DNA of 64,000 nucleotides, from positions 1,463,501 to 1,527,500 of the forward strand of contig NZ_OY776488.1 of NCBI RefSeq assembly GCF_963675635.1, in the 5' to 3' direction. Position 1 is the first letter of the stretch, and each line of letters starts with the position of its first letter. Origin of the DNA: an uncultured Pseudodesulfovibrio sp. Its GTDB lineage: Bacteria; Desulfobacterota; Desulfovibrionia; Desulfovibrionales; Desulfovibrionaceae. The notes under the pieces were generated by a model. It was not told the DNA's origin. It made no database searches and saw only the letters and a list, made by a program, of their open reading frames with translations. Made by a program: the position numbers and the translations under genes. Shown here one piece after another: positions 55,112 through 63,723 of the stretch.

Positions 55112-55915
55112 ATGGATATCTCCCCACACAAACAACGAATTGCCACCAGCATCGGGCTGGCCGTCCTTCCAGCTCTTGCCCTCATCTTTCAGGGCTGGGT
55201 TCTGTTCACGGTACTCGCCATTTTCTGCATCCTGACCCTGTGGGAGTTCTACTCCATGTTTCGCCCTGTGCAGTCCATGACAGCGTTCAAATCACTTGGT
55301 GCTGTCTTCACTTTTCTGCTGCTGGGCGCATTCTCCACCGGGAAGACGCACTATCCGGCAGCGGTTTTGCTCATTGCATTCTGGGCCTCCGGATTCGTAT
55401 TTCTTCTGCGATACAATAAGGATATCACGGCTTCATACCGCCATGCCGCTATTTTTCTGGCCGGTTTATTATACATCCCGCTGAACTTTCACTTTGTCCT
55501 GATCATGCAGCCACTTGAAATACTTCTAGTGCTCGGAGCCGCCGTCATATCCGATACTGCGGCTTTCTATGCCGGGACTCTCTGGGGCAAGAAAAAAATA
55601 TGGCCACGCGTCAGCCCTAAAAAGTCCTGGGTAGGCTCGATTGCCGGCCTTACGGCTTGCACAGTGGCCATCACAATCTATGGCATAACATTCGGCAACG
55701 CCCTCTGGTGGCAGTGGATACTTCTCGGCATAGCGTTAAATATCGCGGCCCAATTCGGTGATTTTTTCGAATCAGCCCTGAAGCGTACCCTGGATATCAA
55801 GGACTCCGGTTCCATCCTTCCCGGACACGGTGGACTGCTCGACCGAGTGGACAGCCTTTTGCTGGCTATCCCCACGTACGGCTTGATCGCCATGATACAC
55901 CCTTTCTTTAAATAA
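55112..55915 (+). CDS. cdsA: Phosphatidate cytidylyltransferase
   Basis: CdsA makes CDP-diacylglycerol. The protein of about 267 residues has several transmembrane helices and the signature VSPKKSWVGSIAG with SALKRTLDIKDSGSILPGHGGLLDRVDSLL near the C-terminus. The ATG at 55112 was chosen; a TTG at 55100 is in frame, and neither has a strong ribosome site. Confidence 0.95.
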   Translation: MDISPHKQRIATSIGLAVLPALALIFQGWVLFTVLAIFCILTLWEFYSMFRPVQSMTAFKSLGAVFTFLLLGAFSTGKTHYPAAVLLIAFWASGFVFLLRYNKDITASYRHAAIFLAGLLYIPLNFHFVLIMQPLEILLVLGAAVISDTAAFYAGTLWGKKKIWPRVSPKKSWVGSIAGLTACTVAITIYGITFGNALWWQWILLGIALNIAAQFGDFFESALKRTLDIKDSGSILPGHGGLLDRVDSLLLAIPTYGLIAMIHPFFK

Positions 55916-55934
55916 GGGTTGAACAGGGAATTTC

Positions 55935-57143
55935 GTGAAATCCTATATTTCTCCCTGGCCCGAAACGGCTACCCTACCGGGATTTCCTCGGTCCATAAGT
56001 ATCCTCGGCGCGACCGGATCTGTTGGCGATTCGGCCCTCAAAGTCATCCGAAAACACCCGGATTTGTTCACTGTCACAGCATTGGCCGGAGGATGTAACG
56101 GGACAAAGCTTGCCCAGCTCTGCTCTGAATTCCGTCCCAAATATGTGGCTGTTCTCACAGAAAAAGCACTCAAAGACTTCAAGGCCAACCTGCCCGGTAA
56201 TTACGCACCGGAAATACGTGTTGGTCCCAAAGCCTATGTAGAACTCGCCCGTCTTGATGACATTGATCTGGTTCTGTCAAGCATCGTTGGTGCAGCCGGT
56301 TTCGAACCGACACTGGCAGCCGCCAAGGCTGGAAAGATGATCGGCCTAGCCAACAAGGAGTCTCTTGTTCTCGGCGGGCACCTCATCCGTAAAGCATGCC
56401 ATTCAGCCGGAGCCACTATCCTGCCTGTGGACTCAGAACACAACGCACTCTTCCAGGGATTGACTGGACATATCAATAACAACGAGCTGGAACTCAAACG
56501 GCTTATCCTGACAGCATCAGGCGGACCCTTTCGAGGCAAAGCAACCACTTTTCTTGAAACCGTTACCCGTGACCAGGCCCTGAATCATCCAAACTGGGAC
56601 ATGGGCGCAAAAATATCCATTGACTCCGCCACACTCATGAACAAGGGACTGGAGTTAATCGAGGCATGTCACCTCTACGGCGTACAGCCAGCCAACGTGG
56701 ATGTGGTCGTACATCCTCAGTCCATTATCCATTCTCTGGTGGAATATGTGGACGGCTCGCAACTTGCGCACCTCGGGATACCTGACATGCAGGTGCCTAT
56801 CGCTCACTGCCTCTGTTTCCCGAATCGTGTCACCGTCGATGTGCCACAGCTCAACCTTGCACAGGTAGGCAGCCTGACATTTGAAGAACCGGATCTCAAC
56901 GCCTTTCCCTGTTTGCGACTTGCTCGTGAAGCGTACGATGCAGGTCCCAGCCATCCCATCGTACTCAACGCGGTCAACGAAGTAGCTGTCGCCGCGTTCC
57001 TTGATGAAAAGATCAGGTTCCTTGACATCCCGGCCATGATCGAATCAGCTTTGGGCAGACACAAGACGGTAGACGTTTCCACATGCGATGCCATCCTCGC
57101 TCTGGACCACGTTGTCCGCAAGGAAGCGCAATCCTGCCTCTAG
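55935..57143 (+). CDS. dxr: 1-deoxy-D-xylulose-5-phosphate reductoisomerase
   Basis: DXR commits carbon to the MEP isoprenoid pathway. The 402-residue protein has the NADPH motif SISILGATGSVGDSALKVI, IGLANKESLVLGG, LPVDSEHNALFQ, and WDMGAKISIDSATLMNKGLE. The GTG start at 55935 follows AGGGA. Together with uppS it links isoprenoid supply to the wall carrier. Confidence 0.97.
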   Translation: MKSYISPWPETATLPGFPRSISILGATGSVGDSALKVIRKHPDLFTVTALAGGCNGTKLAQLCSEFRPKYVAVLTEKALKDFKANLPGNYAPEIRVGPKAYVELARLDDIDLVLSSIVGAAGFEPTLAAAKAGKMIGLANKESLVLGGHLIRKACHSAGATILPVDSEHNALFQGLTGHINNNELELKRLILTASGGPFRGKATTFLETVTRDQALNHPNWDMGAKISIDSATLMNKGLELIEACHLYGVQPANVDVVVHPQSIIHSLVEYVDGSQLAHLGIPDMQVPIAHCLCFPNRVTVDVPQLNLAQVGSLTFEEPDLNAFPCLRLAREAYDAGPSHPIVLNAVNEVAVAAFLDEKIRFLDIPAMIESALGRHKTVDVSTCDAILALDHVVRKEAQSCL

Positions 57144-57209
57144 CCAAATTTCCAAGAATGCTTATATAGATCCGAGTCGCAACCAAAACATGCGGCCTAT
57201 GAGGAAAAC

Positions 57210-58268
57210 ATGATTACAAGCGTTATCGCTATCGTACTGGTTCTCGGTGGACTGATTTTCTTTCACGAACTGGGGCACTTCGCAGTCGCCCGAATGTTCG
57301 GCATGGGCGTCAAAGCCTTTTCCCTTGGCTTCGGGCCAAAACTGGCGGGATTCACCTCAGGAAAAACCGACTACAAACTCGCGGCCATTCCCTTGGGCGG
57401 CTATGTTGCTTTGGCCGGAGAACAGGGTGAGGAAGAGACCGAATTCACGGACGAAGAACTCTTTTCAAAACGCCCCGCGTGGCAACGACTCTGCGTGGTC
57501 GCGGCCGGCCCGTTCTTCAACTTCCTGCTTGCTTTCATCATTTACTGGTTCCTCGCAATGGCTCAGGGACAGGCCGTCATCCTGCCTCTGGTTGGAGGCG
57601 TACTGCCTGACAGTCCTGCTGCAATGGCCGGGTTCCAGACAGATGATCTGGTCACCAGCATCGACGCAGAATCCATCCAGTCCTGGTCCCAGATGGTGGA
57701 TGCCATCAGAGCGGCCGAAGGCAAAAGCCTGAGCGTGGGCGTGGACCGGAACGGTGAACACCTGACGCTGCATGTCACACCTACAATCCAGACACACAAG
57801 AATCTTTTCGGTGAATCTGTCACCGTACCCATGGTCGGCATCAATCAAAGTGGACAGGTTCGATTCGAGCCAGTGGAAGGCCTCGGCCTTCAGACAGCTC
57901 TCGTCCACACCTGGACCATGTCTCAAGTCGTCGTCAAAGGCTTTGTCTCCATCATTGAGCGACTCATCCCGGTTGAAATGGTGGGTGGACCGATCATGCT
58001 CGCCCAGATGGTCAGTCAAAGCGCCCAGAGCGGTGTCTATGATCTGCTCGGCATGATGGCTGTCATCTCCATCAACCTCGCCATTATTAACCTTTTGCCT
58101 ATCCCGGTACTGGACGGTGGTCACATTCTGTTCTTCTCTCTGGAGATGGTTTTCAGACGTCCACTCAATGAAAAATGGAAAGCCATGTCCATGCGGTTGG
58201 GCCTGCTCGTCCTCCTGCTTCTCATGAGCATGGCCATTTTCAATGATGTGCGCAGACTGCTTTCATAG
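57210..58268 (+). CDS. rseP: RIP metalloprotease RseP
   Basis: The 352-residue site-2 protease has the zinc motif FFHELGHFAVAR (about residues 18-29) in the first membrane helix and a PDZ domain. A second metal ligand lies in INLLPIPVLDGGH near the C-terminus. It cleaves anti-sigma or signal-peptide segments in the inner membrane. One PDZ domain is seen where E. coli RseP has two. Confidence 0.96.
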   Translation: MITSVIAIVLVLGGLIFFHELGHFAVARMFGMGVKAFSLGFGPKLAGFTSGKTDYKLAAIPLGGYVALAGEQGEEETEFTDEELFSKRPAWQRLCVVAAGPFFNFLLAFIIYWFLAMAQGQAVILPLVGGVLPDSPAAMAGFQTDDLVTSIDAESIQSWSQMVDAIRAAEGKSLSVGVDRNGEHLTLHVTPTIQTHKNLFGESVTVPMVGINQSGQVRFEPVEGLGLQTALVHTWTMSQVVVKGFVSIIERLIPVEMVGGPIMLAQMVSQSAQSGVYDLLGMMAVISINLAIINLLPIPVLDGGHILFFSLEMVFRRPLNEKWKAMSMRLGLLVLLLLMSMAIFNDVRRLLS

Positions 58269-58282
58269 AACGGAGACGACGT

Positions 58283-59071
58283 ATGGCTTCACCGAAAAGA
58301 ATTGAACCCCATGACCTGCTTCTCGTCATGGGGGGGACCGAAGAGCGGCTGCAACTGGTGCTGGGACAACCCGGACCAGACGGTTGCAAACTGCTGACTT
58401 CCCGCCAATGGAACGTTCCAGGACAATCCATCAGGTTCCTCATCCCCGGGCTTGAGCAGACTCTGAACAGTTTTGGCTTGGGAGTCGACGTCATAGCCAA
58501 AATCGCCTGCGTACGCGGTCCCGGCAGCTTTACCGGACTCAGACTCATTCTGGCTGCGGCTGAGGGACTGGCAGCCGGGCAGGAGCTTCCTTTGGCCGGT
58601 CTGGACTACCTGCCTCTTCTGGCATCCGGTCCAGCATCTCTTATCAACGGAACGCTGCATGTACTGACCTACGCACGGCGCGGACTGGTGTATCTGCAAT
58701 CCTTTGATGCCCCGAACCTGACAGCACACGCCCCGCTGGAATCACTTTCCCTGAAAGACGCAGCATTACGCATGGCCAGTTTCGGAGATCAGGCCTACCT
58801 CATGGGAAGCGGCCTGCGCAAAAATCCCGATTTTTTCAACGAGCTTCTCGTTACAAATCCGGGATATGTCCTGCTCGACAAACAATGGGATAACCCGTCA
58901 CCGGACACTCTGCTTGCCGCTGCATACGCGGCAGAGTTCACTCATGACTCCATCGAGCCTGTCTATGTCCGTCCCACGGACGCCGAAGACAATCTTGACA
59001 CCATCGCAGTCAAGCAGGGGCTTGACCCGGCTGAAGCCAAAAAACGACTGCACAAACTGCGCAGACAATAA
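58283..59071 (+). CDS. tsaB: tRNA threonylcarbamoyladenosine biosynthesis protein TsaB
   Basis: TsaB supports TsaD in t6A synthesis on ANN-decoding tRNAs. The 262-residue protein has the signature CVRGPGSFTGLRLILAAAEGLA (near 77-98) and an actin-like ATPase-fold pattern. The N-terminus (MASPKRIEPHDLL) is longer than usual, and the C-terminal part is diverged. The last gene of the pyrH-to-tsaB run. Confidence 0.87.
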   Translation: MASPKRIEPHDLLLVMGGTEERLQLVLGQPGPDGCKLLTSRQWNVPGQSIRFLIPGLEQTLNSFGLGVDVIAKIACVRGPGSFTGLRLILAAAEGLAAGQELPLAGLDYLPLLASGPASLINGTLHVLTYARRGLVYLQSFDAPNLTAHAPLESLSLKDAALRMASFGDQAYLMGSGLRKNPDFFNELLVTNPGYVLLDKQWDNPSPDTLLAAAYAAEFTHDSIEPVYVRPTDAEDNLDTIAVKQGLDPAEAKKRLHKLRRQ

Positions 59072-59150
59072 CACCCCGCTCCCCCTGAACACACCACGAC
59101 AACGAAACACATCGTTCTCTCCCAACACTTCTCTTCCATAGTTTCCCATA

Positions 59151-59174
59151 AAAAAAGCCGACACGAAGTCGGCT
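59151..59174 (-). terminator. Intrinsic terminator of dnaA
   Basis: On the minus strand AGCCGAC pairs with GTCGGCT across TTCGT, followed by seven T. It also separates the convergent tsaB gene. Confidence 0.92.
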
Positions 59175-59180
59175 AAAATT

Positions 59181-59233
59181 TCTCCCGGAACCGATGGACT
59201 TCACGTGACTGATGCCTAAACGATTCCGGGAGA
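59181..59233 (-). other. Hairpin in the dnaA 3' untranslated region
   Basis: TCTCCCGGAA (59181-59190) is the exact reverse complement of TTCCGGGAGA (59224-59233) with a 33-base interior. It sits between the dnaA stop and its terminator and could protect the 3' end of the mRNA or be a processing site. Confidence 0.55.
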
Positions 59234-59248
59234 ACATTGGGGGGCTTG

Positions 59249-60610
59249 TTAGGGCGTCAGCCTCTCGGCAGTATTTTCTATCTGTCGACCCAGCGGCGTC
59301 TGCATGGATATCTCTCTTTCCAGTTTGGTAATACCCTTGAGGACAGTGGAATGTCTGCGACCAAGACGTTCACCAATAGACTTCAAAGAAAGTTCCGTGT
59401 GTTTACGAGCAAGGAAAAAGGCAGTGTTGCGAGCAAGGACTACCTGACGTTTACGGCTCTTTGATTTCAACTCGTCCTCGGACAAGCTGTAGCTTTTACA
59501 TACGAACTCGATAATATGCGCAAAATCGGGAGTAGAATTCCGTATGGCATAGTTATCCAGCACTTCCCAAGCCAGGTTTAAGGTCACGGCTCGATTGAGT
59601 AGGCGGGCTTTCAGCACAAGATTGTTCAGACAGCTTTCCAACTGACGGATATCAGTAGTAATACGCTCTGCCAGCAATTCAGAAACCGCTATAGGCACGT
59701 CCACCTGAAGCTTGCGCGCCTTTTCCTGCACAATACGCAATCGTGTTTCCATATCAGGACGATTGATGTGCGCCAGAAAGCCGGAGCAGAAACGGGAGAC
59801 CAACCGATCATCAACGCCCTTGAACTCCTTGGGCATAAAGGAACTGGTCAGGACAACTTTGCAGCCGCGTTCACGCAGAGCGGTCATGGTGCACAGAAGT
59901 TCATCCTGCATCTTTTCCTTTCCTTGAAAGAAATGAACATCCTCAAGCAAAAGCACATCAAGACCTTCACGAAATTGCGACTTGAATTGGTCGATCTGTC
60001 GGGATTTAAAAGCCATAACCATACGGGTGGCAAATTCTTCAGACGACAAGCAAGCGACTCGCAGGTTTTTTCGATGAGCAGATTTACACAAATGCTGTCC
60101 CACAGATTGCAACAGATGTGTCTTGCCCAGGCCAGGCCCGGAACTCAGAAACAGATGATCTGAATTGAACGCGGTCTGCCCGATGGACTTGCTTGCGGCA
60201 CAGGCAAGTTCATTGGAAGGACCGACCACAAAATCGTCAAAGGAGAAACGCCAACTGGGTATGGTCAGTGGACGCGGCGACTGATCCAAAGGCAGACCGA
60301 GGTGCTGAGCGACCTCGACACGTTTCACCTGATTCCGCTGCACGGAACGAGGTTTGCGGGTTACAGGTTTTTTGGCGCCAACAGTAATGGTAATGCGGGG
60401 TTCCCCGCCCATGACCTCAGCCGCAGATTCCCTAATGACCCGAAGCAAACGGTCACGCACCCAGTTGGCAACGAATTCGTTGGGTGCTGTCAGGGTAAGC
60501 TTACTCCCGTCTACAGAACCCTGCAGGGGTTTAATCCATACAGAGTAGAGACTCGAGGTAAGGCTCTTTTCAAGAGAGAGCAGAATTTGCTTCCAGGCAG
60601 TATTGAGCAT
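59249..60610 (-). CDS. dnaA: DnaA-family replication initiator, solitary and diverged
   Basis: The 453-residue protein has DnaA domains in order. Domain I is at about 1-80, then a short linker, then an AAA+ domain with Walker A GPGLGKTHLL (158-167), Walker B LLLEDVHFF (220-228, Glu at the first acidic position) and an arginine-rich GVDDRLVSRF box, and then domain IV. The DNA-contact signature reads GRRHSTV (417-423) where DnaA has GRDHSTV, so the Asp that contacts DnaA boxes is Arg here. It is not next to dnaN, recF or gyrB. It may be the second DnaA copy seen in Desulfovibrio-type genomes. No clear ribosome site precedes the ATG. Confidence 0.9.
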   Translation of the reverse strand: MLNTAWKQILLSLEKSLTSSLYSVWIKPLQGSVDGSKLTLTAPNEFVANWVRDRLLRVIRESAAEVMGGEPRITITVGAKKPVTRKPRSVQRNQVKRVEVAQHLGLPLDQSPRPLTIPSWRFSFDDFVVGPSNELACAASKSIGQTAFNSDHLFLSSGPGLGKTHLLQSVGQHLCKSAHRKNLRVACLSSEEFATRMVMAFKSRQIDQFKSQFREGLDVLLLEDVHFFQGKEKMQDELLCTMTALRERGCKVVLTSSFMPKEFKGVDDRLVSRFCSGFLAHINRPDMETRLRIVQEKARKLQVDVPIAVSELLAERITTDIRQLESCLNNLVLKARLLNRAVTLNLAWEVLDNYAIRNSTPDFAHIIEFVCKSYSLSEDELKSKSRKRQVVLARNTAFFLARKHTELSLKSIGERLGRRHSTVLKGITKLEREISMQTPLGRQIENTAERLTP

Positions 60611-61191
60611 GAAGTTGGGAATAGTTTATCACCGTCCGAGAGACAATTCTCGTAATTCTATATGAGGCCGAACATCGGCTCAGGTTATCGACAAGGCAAT
60701 CATCGCCTATACCACTGTAAAACAAGGCAAAAACGGGAAACCCGCACTCAGCCCTTCTTTTCACCGTCCCCCTCATAAAACAGCCGTGTTACAAGGGTTT
60801 TCGGACTCTCAATATTATCTAGAGAACACAGTTATAAACACCTGTTGAAAATGTTTTAAACAGTTTAAAACTCAAATATTATCAAATTCATCAATTTTAC
60901 ATTAAATTCCTTTTACACTAATAATTTTTACCGACAGTCATGTTCATTAGAAAACAGACAAAAAAACTCCATATAATCAATAAGTCATTGATTTACATGA
61001 TATATCCTTATCAACAACAATTCTTACTCTTGGTAACCATCTTTACTTGTCCGGCCCAATGCCCCAAAAAGGCCCATTCCCCAAGGACTGACACAAAGAA
61101 GTCACTTTTGAACACCTTTAATCAGCTGTTTTTTTTAGCAAAAAAAAGAGTGACACAAAAACGCCAAAAAGCACAAGGTGTCAGAGAGACG
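60611..61191. other. AT-rich intergenic region upstream of dnaA, origin-like
   Basis: No gene is supported here. The stretch 60800-61010 is strongly AT-rich, with runs such as TTTTAAACAGTTTAAAAC and AATTTTACATTAAATT. DnaA-box-like 9-mers occur at 60685 (TTATCGACA), 60832 (TTATAAACA) and 61008 (TTATCAACA), each one mismatch from TTATNCACA. TGACACAAA occurs twice (61090 and 61152 vicinity). The region may be an autoregulatory promoter, an origin, or both. A 93-codon plus-strand frame inside is low-complexity and not supported. Confidence 0.5.
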
Positions 61192-61213
61192 GGAAAAAAT
61201 CCCAGTCTTGGGA
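61192..61213 (-). terminator. Terminator after thyX
   Basis: On the minus strand TCCCAAGACTGGGA forms a short hairpin followed by six T, a few bases beyond the thyX stop. Confidence 0.8.
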
Positions 61214-61217
61214 AAAG

Positions 61218-61955
61218 TTAACCTGAATTTTTATCGCGAGTGGGGTACTTCCCGCAGGCAAATTTCGGCGATTCCGGGCAATATCCCAGCTGTTCGCACC
61301 GTGCACCGCCGTTCATGAAGATGGCGGGAAGCTTTTCCTTACAGACGGCAAGCATCCTATCAGCCACGGCTCGAACCTCCCACTGGGCGCGGTTACAACA
61401 CCGCAGATGGAAGAAATGGTTCAGACTGCGACAATTCATGGTCATGACGATCTTCGTTTCCGCAGCCTGTGGCAGTACGAAACGGGCATCCTCATTGGCC
61501 TTGGATTTGCGGCCGTTGGCCACCAGAATTTCTCGCAAATCGGAGTAAGCGGACTGTACCTCTCCCATAAATGCCTCGAAACGTTTTCTGGCTTCGGGAA
61601 TCTTGGCAATGGCCGGGGGCAGGATGTATTCCATGTCGTTTTCAGCCACGTACCGCTGACTCTGTTGCGAATATGATGCAATACGATGCCGCACGATCTG
61701 ATGTGAACACGCCCGGGAGATACCCTCGACAGCGAAGGTCATGGATACATGCTCAACAGGGCTGTCGTGTCCGGACTCCATGGTCTTGGATACGAAATCA
61801 GCCTGAACCTCGGGATCAATGTCACCGGAAAGCAGTCTCGGCCACATGTCTGCCACAAATCCAGCATGGTAGCACTGGCGAAAAGCGGCGTAGATAAGTG
61901 ACAAAGCGTCAGGGGTCATGGTCATAAATTCGACCCTGAGTTTCTTTTCCGGCAT
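61218..61955 (-). CDS. thyX: Flavin-dependent thymidylate synthase ThyX
   Basis: ThyX makes dTMP using FAD and NADPH with methylene-tetrahydrofolate. The 245-residue product has the ThyX signature RHRIASYSQQSQRY and HDSPVEHVSMTFAV, with NHFFHLRCCNRAQWEVR near the C-terminus. The start at 61955 has GGGAG six bases upstream. FolE2 in this window supplies the folate precursor (inference). Confidence 0.95.
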   Translation of the reverse strand: MPEKKLRVEFMTMTPDALSLIYAAFRQCYHAGFVADMWPRLLSGDIDPEVQADFVSKTMESGHDSPVEHVSMTFAVEGISRACSHQIVRHRIASYSQQSQRYVAENDMEYILPPAIAKIPEARKRFEAFMGEVQSAYSDLREILVANGRKSKANEDARFVLPQAAETKIVMTMNCRSLNHFFHLRCCNRAQWEVRAVADRMLAVCKEKLPAIFMNGGARCEQLGYCPESPKFACGKYPTRDKNSG

Positions 61956-62051
61956 GTAAAGCTCCCTATGAATGGTCTGTGTCGCAAGCGAGATTTTGTG
62001 CTTACCGCAAACCGCAGCGCATGTCATCAATCGACAGGGTATGAAAACAAA

Positions 62052-62579
62052 TTAATACCTAATTTTCTCCATGGCATCGTCCACCAACTCTTCCGGCAAC
62101 CGGACACCCTGCATAATGAAATGAAGCACACTGTAAAACATCGGCTCCATCACGGCCAGACGTGCGGACATCGCACGCCACAGGGCTTCCCTGTCTTCTA
62201 CGCCGTCCCTTTCCGCAACCCGCTCCGACAAGACTCTGGAGTCAACCATAAGGTAGAAAACCTTACCGGCCCCGTGAATAAGCGATTGGACCTCGGCGAC
62301 TTCAACCAATCCATCATCAAGCACTATAACACTCGGTCCTGCGCCCAGAACATGCACAGCACCATCTGCATCCTTCGGGATCACAACATCCAGCCCGGTC
62401 TTTTCACCCAAAAGACCTGCCAATGCATTTTTACCTGAACCGGACAACCCTATCAGGATGATATTGCCGGTGTTCCGCCACGCATCGGCGTAGTCTTCAC
62501 GTTTTTCGCCCTTCCCAAAAAGTTTGCTGGCATTGGCATCCTGCACATCATATTGTTCATTAATAAGATATTTCGTCAT
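62052..62579 (-). CDS. P-loop shikimate-kinase-like protein
   Basis: The 175-residue protein has the P-loop IILIGLSGSGKNALAGLLGE, in which Asn replaces the usual Ser/Thr after the Lys. The rest has a kinase-like alpha/beta order, but the shikimate-binding residues of AroK are not evident. It may be a diverged AroK-family protein or an unrelated nucleotide-binding protein. The start at 62579 follows AAGGG. Confidence 0.7.
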   Translation of the reverse strand: MTKYLINEQYDVQDANASKLFGKGEKREDYADAWRNTGNIILIGLSGSGKNALAGLLGEKTGLDVVIPKDADGAVHVLGAGPSVIVLDDGLVEVAEVQSLIHGAGKVFYLMVDSRVLSERVAERDGVEDREALWRAMSARLAVMEPMFYSVLHFIMQGVRLPEELVDDAMEKIRY

Positions 62580-62667
62580 ATTCATCCCTTGATTTTCATG
62601 AAGTTTTCTTTGCCCTGCGGACAGTATCAAGTAGGGTGTCGAAAAGGCAAACCGAAAACAATACCAT

Positions 62668-63654
62668 ATGCCAAAAGAACTAATACACTTTAAAACGGCT
62701 CTGACGACTGGGGACGCACTGTCCGGCACACGGTTTTCTTCCTGTCTGGACAGCCAGCCACATGGCCTGCTGCTGGGGTCTGTCATGCACGACGCCCTGT
62801 TCTACGGCATCAACAAAAATGCCGGCCCGTTGGATAGACTAGCTCACAAGCTTCATGGTGTTGACGGTCAGGACACATTTACCCTGCTCAGACTCCAGGC
62901 AGAACATGCGTCTACACTATCAGACAACAATCTTGCGACAGCGCTCTTCATAGGCATGGTTTCCCATCTGTATGCAGACGTATCCATGCATCCCATGGTC
63001 TGGCACCTTTCCGGCAACTACTTTGCCCCGGACAAAAAAGCCAAATCACAGGCCAGACAACGTCACCGCGCTCTGGAGTCACTCATGGACATGGTAATTT
63101 GTCCGGATATGATCGGTCGCCCACTTTTCTCCATCAAACGACTCCTTCGCCATGTCGGAGACAATCTTTACAAGGCTCTTCCCATGAAACGTTTGGCTGA
63201 GCTGGCCGACATTTCCCACGATGAACTCATCATAGGACTGCGCCACGCCTTCAGCGTCTTCGCAGCATTACAGGGACTCTACCCTAACAAAACACTTTCC
63301 CGAGTTCTTTTCGCCGCCGCGCCGTTTCTCCCTCGACAGACAGCAGAAATCATAACCCTCTTCTATGCGCCGCAACTCATGAAACAAGCAGAAACCATCC
63401 GGGGGCCGATCCAATTTCGCCACCCTGTCACAGGCATAGCCCTGAGCAAATCCATAGAGACGATGATTCATGAAGCCGCCACAGAAGCGAGCTTTTTCTG
63501 TCGATCCTTGGAAGATGTCGTTTTTCTCGGCAAACCCCTCCCTCAAAAAGGAATCGGTCCGTCTCTGGATTCTGGCGAGCCAGGCACACCGGCAGACCGC
63601 ATGCTTCACTTTGCTAATCCGCCGTTTCCAAAACTTCTCCAGTTGTTTCGGTGA
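62668..63654 (+). CDS. Zinc-dependent phospholipase C-like protein
   Basis: The 328-residue protein has the all-helical pattern of the zinc-dependent phospholipase C/nuclease group: HFKTALTTGDALSG, GSVMHDALFY, LFIGMVSHLYADVSMHPMVWHLSG, with several His and Asp spaced like metal ligands. It has no signal peptide, so cytosolic action is expected. The name is a family resemblance; the substrate is not shown. Confidence 0.8.
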   Translation: MPKELIHFKTALTTGDALSGTRFSSCLDSQPHGLLLGSVMHDALFYGINKNAGPLDRLAHKLHGVDGQDTFTLLRLQAEHASTLSDNNLATALFIGMVSHLYADVSMHPMVWHLSGNYFAPDKKAKSQARQRHRALESLMDMVICPDMIGRPLFSIKRLLRHVGDNLYKALPMKRLAELADISHDELIIGLRHAFSVFAALQGLYPNKTLSRVLFAAAPFLPRQTAEIITLFYAPQLMKQAETIRGPIQFRHPVTGIALSKSIETMIHEAATEASFFCRSLEDVVFLGKPLPQKGIGPSLDSGEPGTPADRMLHFANPPFPKLLQLFR

Positions 63655-63723
63655 ACAGGTTGCCCTGACACCATAAATAACATATTCTTTTTTAATCATT
63701 TCCACATTCATCAAGGAGACAGC

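Noticed and set aside
60940-61221. A 93-codon plus-strand frame in the dnaA-thyX gap
   Set aside because: AT-rich, lysine- and leucine-heavy sequence without a ribosome site, overlapping the thyX terminator.
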